64,000 bases of DNA from Lycium barbarum. Its lineage: Eukaryota; Streptophyta; Magnoliopsida; Solanales; Solanaceae. Both the position numbers and the translations under genes were made by a program. The stretch spans positions 13,032,336-13,096,335 of the forward strand of contig NC_083340.1 in NCBI RefSeq assembly GCF_019175385.1, read 5' to 3'. Below, in pieces: positions 58,143-64,000 of this stretch (position 1 is its first letter; each line of letters begins with the position of its first letter). The notes beneath the pieces were generated by a model. It ran no database searches. It saw only the letters and a program-made list of their open reading frames with translations, and was not told the DNA's origin.

Positions 58143-61100
58143 GGACATTCGTCCTCGAATGTCGAATTAGTCTTATAAGGTCTTATAAACACTTCGGGGG
58201 AAATATTTCCTTTATAGCTATGGTACACAGCTCATTCATCCGTCAACATAACCCATTTAGGAGTTTAGACTACCTGTAGGTATAGGAAATAAATAGGGAC
58301 ACTTCTTCTTCATCTCATCCTCGGCTTCCTAGGCCATCTCTTCTCCTTTATTGTTTCGTCACAATACCCTAACAAAAGCCATGTCTTTGGTACGCAATCT
58401 TCACTTAACGATCCAGTGTGGCTATAGGCTACTCCTTTATCCTCATGTTTGCCTCTTGATACACTTACTGTCAATTCGTTTCTACTTCTTTCAAGTATCC
58501 TCCTGATATGCGGATATGTTTTGAACTCTGGCCTCGAGCTAATAAATTTTCCTCCTCGAGAGCTTGAAAATATTGCGATTCCTTTTAAGTCTAATATAAT
58601 ATGTTCTCCCCCCCCCCCCCCCCCTTTTAAGGGCTCCTTATACGCCAACAGTGTTCGAGTACCCTTGTCTACGATAATTACCTACTGCCCTTCACCTTCT
58701 TCTTTAGGCCGGGGTTCCGTCATCGTATGGTCTGGTCTGTCTATCTTCTTGCTACTTACGCTCTCATATTTAACTAGAATACTTGTAAAGGTATCCAATT
58801 CCGATGCCTTCTTTTCGTCTTTCCATACCTCTGTCTTTTGTGACTAACGGTGTTATGGACTCACTAGTTCATGGAGACGTCGAGATTCACTATGTCCTTT
58901 TATGAAGTCTTCAATTATACCTTACTCCTCATCTTCCTTCCAGCTCTGTGCATGACATATCGAAAACTTCTTACCATAAGTTTTTCTTTCATTTTTCTGT
59001 CTATATCATCGTTTTGTCAACATTTCCATACCCTTCCATCCACTATTAGTCCTTTCGCCCAATTAGCTCACTTACTCGTAAGTCTTATTAACTATGCGTT
59101 TGCACTGCAACTGTGCATCGATGTTGTTTCGAGCGTCCTGCTACTTTTGCTCTTAGCATAGAATTCTTACAGTTTACTCTCTCTGTGTCCTCGTTCGTCG
59201 AACCTTTATCTATCTTTATGATGCTACGGCCGGGTGGTCTCCCATGCACGTTCCTTGCACTTCATCACATTTCCTCTAAGATCAAATCTTTCAGACCTCA
59301 CATGAATTTTCATTTTATGCCATTAATTTTTCTAATCAATCGTGTCGACCCATCCTCCTTGTTCTTTCCTCGATGCATAATCGGATTCCTATCGCTAATT
59401 TGTCAAAGTATCCTTCTTACTCCTATGGTTAAAGATTTCCAATTATTTTATTCCCAAACGTTCCCCTCTTCCTTCGACTAACCCGTTAGTATACCTTTCC
59501 TACTTTCATCCTTAACGCTTCTTGGGTTTCTTCTTCCTCGAGTACTTTTCTTCTCTTGTTATTGCGGTGTCATCTCCGAAGTTTGTGAAATATTCCTTAA
59601 AACGCGCAAATCCGTCTTCTTTCTTAAGTTACCCTTTTGGAAAGCTCCTCCATGTCCGAGGCATCCGTGTTAATCTTACCCTACGCCTATCTCTTTATAT
59701 TCCTCTCACAGGCTGGGAATCTCTTAACATCGTCGCAAAGCCTAAACATTCTTTCCCTTACCTCACATCCCTTGTCATAGTCACTATTCTTTTAGCCCCA
59801 CTTATTAAAATCGGTTCTCGAGCCCCACACATTCCTCTTTTGCTCCATATTACCGCACTTTATCCTTTTCACGTACCTATCTTTGAATCTTTTACCCAAG
59901 TAGTCTCGTGCCTTGCCTGTAGTTTCTCTCGGAGGCTTCACTCCCTGAGGTTTCTTACCTTTCACCCTTTTTCCGGCACTTTGATCTCCTTATCTTCCAT
60001 TTACTCACTTTCTTTCTTTTTCAAGTATCTTTGTATTAGAACTTTCCAATCTTAACCTGTAGTGGAAACAGCATCAGCTTACCTTGTAACACTTGTACCA
60101 TTTATTTTTGCTGTCACTTGAACTTCGGTACCCTCACTCGATTGATGCCTCCCATGTACTACCACGCCGACCGCTGGGATACACATGCCCATCGATACAG
60201 TCATAAATAGGATACCATCTGCATATATATATATAATTACTACCATCTCGCCCACAAAATACTTCCAACGCTATTCAAGCTTATCCTAATTCCAAAACTG
60301 TGATGCACTCTCTGTCTTTTCACCAGTCTAGTCTGCCTCGTCCTACGCGACCTCTTATGGTCTCCAACCATCCCGTATACTCTAATTTCTCTTAGGCTAC
60401 TCTAGCTTCTCATTTGCCTCTTATGTCTAAATCTATAGGACTTTCAGTAAACTTCCCAGGGGGGTCACCCATCCTAATATTTCTCTCACCTTAGCACGCT
60501 TAACCTCGAAACTCGGAAGGAATTTGGTGTGTTAACGCTGATATAATCGCATCCACCTCATCGCATGACCTTCATTACATGATCTGGAGCAAGTCGAAGT
60601 CTTACAGATTCCGAGACATTTTCGTAACACGTCCTTCCCTTTACAATTACTATTTTAGCCTTTTCAATTCCCACTATTCACCTTTCACCTATGTGTATGG
60701 CTACCTCTCATCTTGGATTTCCAGATTCCTGATGGTAGGGAACACACTTTCGTCGCCATTACTTATAAATACTCGATTATCCACCTCTTTGGACTTCCGC
60801 TTGCCACTCTTATATAATAATCTACAGCAGAACTCATTGGTCGACTTTCCTTGAATCGCCCATTAGCCCTTGCTCCTACTAAACCTCGAATGTAACCCAT
60901 TTTAATCCTTCGGACTGCTAATCGTCTTTCTCACAATTATTCTTCATGCTATGCCAAATCCATAAATCCTCTAAAACAACGCATCCCACTTATTGTCTAT
61001 TTACAATATTTCCTTCCCACGCTTCCTTCTGTTAGGCGTACCTAATTGAACGACCTGATTTTGAAAGATTTCTGGCAGAGTCTTCTCTTACCATTCTAAC

Positions 61101-61456
61101 TATTCAGAATCTGTACGCAGCAAATACCAACAATGCCTCACAGGGCATACAGTTATACGACGCATTCCCGCCATCCAGAGCTTCCAATTTCAGGTAAAAA
61201 TATCAAAACTTACCTTTGTAACTTCCCATATCATCACTCACCTTCTTCCGTCGATACTGTGCTTCTGCTAAGATCAAGAGTTAGTACAAGGAATCTCATT
61301 TCCTATGACTTGGCTCTATCGCACGATCTAAGACAGAAAGAAGGTCAACAATCCCTAGATGCCCTGCAGCCTCCTGTTTATAAATGTGGCCGGCTTCATA
61401 CCCATAAACAGGACTCTACTGGACACAACTTTGCAGACAACCCTTAGGACGACCTA
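58143..61456 (-). other. Non-coding interior of LTR element
   Basis: No minus-strand frame over about 110 codons, and none with gag, protease, RT or integrase motifs. Plus-strand frames here (for example 59522-60055) are CT-rich shadows. A homopolymer of 17 C lies at 58608-58624. The part near the primer site (61380-61456) has the phrase CCAGTAGAGTCCTGTTTATG on minus, resembling the leader of related elements. Confidence 0.55.
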
Positions 61457-61467
61457 CTCTGATACCA
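61457..61467 (-). promoter_or_regulatory. Primer binding site, tRNA-iMet type
   Basis: TGGTATCAGAG on the minus strand, two or three bases after the end of the right-hand (5') LTR, is the standard plant initiator-Met primer site. Confidence 0.85.
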
Positions 61468-61469
61468 CT

Positions 61470-64000
61470 TGGTCACACCCTAATCTTACTAGGGTGTGAT
61501 GGGCACCCGACCCTTACTTAGGGCCGAGCGAACCCGCTGACTCTTATTACACACATAATCACTTTGGACTCTTAAGTCAAATAAAAATGAAACACATTCT
61601 AAGGGCCTACAGAATCATTCCTTTCATCGTTCTCAAGGCAAGTGAAATTTTGTTATCATATGGAATCTGTAACATAATGCATAATAGTACATCGGCTTAC
61701 AGAGCCGCTTACAAGACTGACAACCCACATACGTGACGCTGTTTGCAAAGTCTCTAACATCAATCCGAAATCATAACATATATACTCTGACTCGGCAACA
61801 CTCCGAAAGGAAATGGAGCTCGCCAATCCCGCTGGAACATCTTCTAGCAATGTCTTCTACTTAACTGGGTGTACCTGCGTGGCATGAAACGCAGCCCCCG
61901 AAGAAAGGGGGTCAGTACGGAATATGTACTGAGCATGTAAGGCATGAAATACAGTAAAGAGGATCATAAGAAAACAGAGATTTACCAGAAACAAATATGA
62001 CCTTTAAAAGCATCAATGCACTTGCCCTTTTGAAATGAAAATCATACGTACATTATCATATACCGTACCCGGCCCATTATGGGACTCGGTGGATAAAATC
62101 ATGTCATCACATCACCATATCATCATGCATGCATATATATAAATATATATACCATACCCGGCCCTCTAGTGAGGGACTCGGTGAATAAAATCATGCCATC
62201 ACATTACCATATCATCATGCATGCATATGTATAAATATATATATATATATATACCATACCCGGCCCTCTAGTGAGGGACTCGGTGAATAAAGTCATACCG
62301 TACCCGGCCCATCATGGGACTCGGTGCCATAATCATGTCATCATGTACATATACCGTACCCGGCCCATCATGGGACTCGGTGCCAAAATCATATCATCAT
62401 ATACATATACCGTACCCGGCCCTCTAATGAGGGACTCGGTGAACAATGCAGTGGAATACGCACGATAACATATCCTGGCCCGGGACTTAGTGAAAGATAC
62501 ATTGAGGCATGCACGAGCAGAGTAGTGAGAAACTGTATGCACATAAATCAATTTTCAAGACTCGATAGATAGGTACGCTAACCGACACTTGAAAGATCAC
62601 AAACACGTTTCGGGTCAATCCGAGTTAGTATAAGAAAGTTATGGACATTTTAGTACAGAAACCTCTACGAACGTTTTAAAGCAATCCGAGACCGTCTACG
62701 AAAGTTAGGAACATTAATTCTTACAGAACTCTTTTAAAAACATATCAAAAGTGCATTTGAATCATAAACAAGCTCGGAATCAACGAATAGAGTTACCCCA
62801 AGATACGTATCATATCTTACTTGGCTCTAGGACATGCCAAAAGAAAGAAAGGGTAAGCCTCACATACCTGTTCCACGTCCTATTAGCTACGCTTATTTGT
62901 CCAAGCTTGCTAGTCTACATTCAAGAGAATTTACACAATCATTAGACTCATCGTCATACGGTTGTCTTAGTCCTTCAAATAAATTCATTTATAATTTGCC
63001 GAAATTTCGGCAGCATTTCCCCTGTAAATTCAACCAACCCCGAGAATCCAACTCGGCCAAATTATCAACAACAATACCAACAACCACATTAACAGCTTCA
63101 ACAATCAATTCAAATGCATTCTAACGTTAGTAACTCCTTTTACATAATTCGACGACATTTCACTTACATTCAATTCAATCACATACAATCAAGCTAACAT
63201 CAATGCTCACACGTTCAAATACTTGCCCAAGACCTTACAAAAAAAAACTCAAGAACACTTCAAACAATCCGCGCAATGATCAAAATGGCCCAACCAATTT
63301 GCAACACCACCCGAAACTTTCCAACTCCATAAGAACAACAACGACACATTCTTTTCTTCCAAATTCATAAACTACTCCAACAATCCACACATTAGCAAAT
63401 TCATTCATACAAATATAAGAAACCATACTAATTTCACATTAACTTCTGCAACAACCCACAAACAATTACAACTTCTTTTCAAGCCATCAAACCTTCCTTT
63501 TCATTATGGAGTCCACAACAATAACAATCAAACTACTAAATAAAATCAATTCATCTTATCTTACCAACACACCTTTATTCGGCCACAATCTTCACATCCA
63601 TATTTCATGAATTTCATCCATTTCTACATACTACAACACTCACAAATCATCCACAACACATGAAAGAGAATATTAAACCTTACCTTCTTCCACTTGTCTT
63701 CTTACTTGGCTAGGGTTGTATATTGCACAAATGAATGATTTGATTATTCCAACAACCACTCCATGTTAATAAGGGCCCTCCACTTGGTTGAATTACTAGA
63801 AGAAAATGTTTTTTTGATCAATTTCTCATGGGGTAAATTTTTCTTAGCCATGGCCGAATACCACCATGTCCCTCTCTTGAAGTTTCTTGAAATTTTTAAG
63901 AAGAAGAATGAGTCTTGCTATGTAAGCCCTCACCTACATATATATGTATATACATGCCCCACCTCATGGCCTAAAGTAATTGGCCAAGCCATGGGTGGGA
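61470..64000 (-). repeat. 5' LTR (right copy), truncated by window
   Basis: Nearly the same as 55324-57850. Substitutions were seen every 50-100 bp in places (for example TTACTAGGGTGTG for TTACTAGGTTGTG). About 270 bp should lie beyond the right edge. Confidence 0.8.
62062..62490. repeat. Hairpin-forming tandem repeats, second LTR
   Basis: Same unit order as 55915-56350, with copies near 62063, 62151, 62254, 62299, 62353 and 62409. The copy number is equal in both LTRs, so the array predates this insertion. Confidence 0.8.

Larger units (their letters stand above)
55324..64000 (-). mobile_element. LTR retrotransposon lacking intact pol, cut by window edge
   Basis: Direct repeats at 55324-58127 and 61470-64000+ are LTRs of a minus-strand element. 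On that strand the LTR starts TGTTATATCCCGTATTTTG and ends GATTAGGGTGTGACA. The primer site TGGTATCAGAG (tRNA-iMet) follows the right LTR, and a polypurine tract AAAGGGGGGAAGGA precedes the left one. The 3.3-kb interior has no reading frame with gag or pol motifs. The ends fit Ty3/gypsy elements of the Del/Tekay kind, and the residue pattern FEDECPKGG just before the polypurine tract looks like the last codons of such a pol. LTR differences are clearly more frequent than in the Ogre-type element. Confidence 0.8.

Noticed and set aside
58449..60055. Plus-strand frames up to 177 codons in the right-hand element
   Set aside because: The element reads on the minus strand. These frames are CT-rich shadows with no retroelement motif.

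Overview
The window is plant nuclear DNA. It is AT-rich and crowded with transposable elements: LTR retrotransposons and solo LTRs, an L1-type LINE, a hAT gene, a tRNA-type SINE, Helitron-like ends and many TIR MITEs. It holds one clearly intact host gene with introns. The LTR termini (TGTTAYATCCCG...GGGTGTGACA), the very long TGTTGACACCC LTR family and the 2-oxoglutarate dioxygenase sequence suggest an asterid eudicot, most likely Solanaceae. That assignment is an inference from family resemblance, not from a marker gene.

Layout. 1-278: edge of an unrecognised minus-strand reading frame. 309-3199: five MITEs. The first is a hAT MITE carrying a decayed tRNA-like core, and two are related Tourist-like elements with palindromic subterminal repeats. 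3951-20979: a solo LTR (target-site duplication GATAG) split by a 14.7-kb non-autonomous Ogre/Tat-type element at 4065-18731 (duplication ATGGT). That element has two 4161-bp LTRs, a tRNA-Arg-type primer site, a truncated Gag, no pol, and two tandem-repeat arrays in place of pol and the 3' region. 22126-24496: an intact three-exon AOP-type 2-oxoglutarate/Fe(II) dioxygenase gene on the minus strand, with MITEs in both introns and upstream. About 25535-31735: a dead hAT transposon broken by a solo LTR (27377-29604), a CACTA MITE (26585-26888), an internal 57-bp duplication and several frame breaks. 31805-33425: Helitron-like element with a possible captured exon. 34581-40741: a solo LTR split by a second solo LTR (35421-39389) that is a diverged relative of the Ogre-type LTR. 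41870-47088: Helitron ends, a TRIM-like element containing a SINE, an organellar-type group II intron scrap, and Stowaway and Mutator-like MITEs. 48278 to about 54010: an L1-type LINE on the minus strand with a large reverse-transcriptase deletion. 55324-64000: a non-autonomous LTR element on the minus strand, running off the right edge, with hairpin-rich tandem repeats in its LTRs.

How the parts relate. Most of the window is layered insertions that can be ordered in time from intact target-site duplications. The gag-only Ogre-type element is the youngest large insertion, since its LTRs differ at only about ten places by eye. It has kept the cis signals (LTR promoter, conserved splice donor, primer site, polypurine tract) but must borrow pol from autonomous relatives. 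Its 97-bp and 32-bp arrays look like satellite DNA in the making. The dioxygenase gene is the only locus here that I would expect to encode a working host enzyme.
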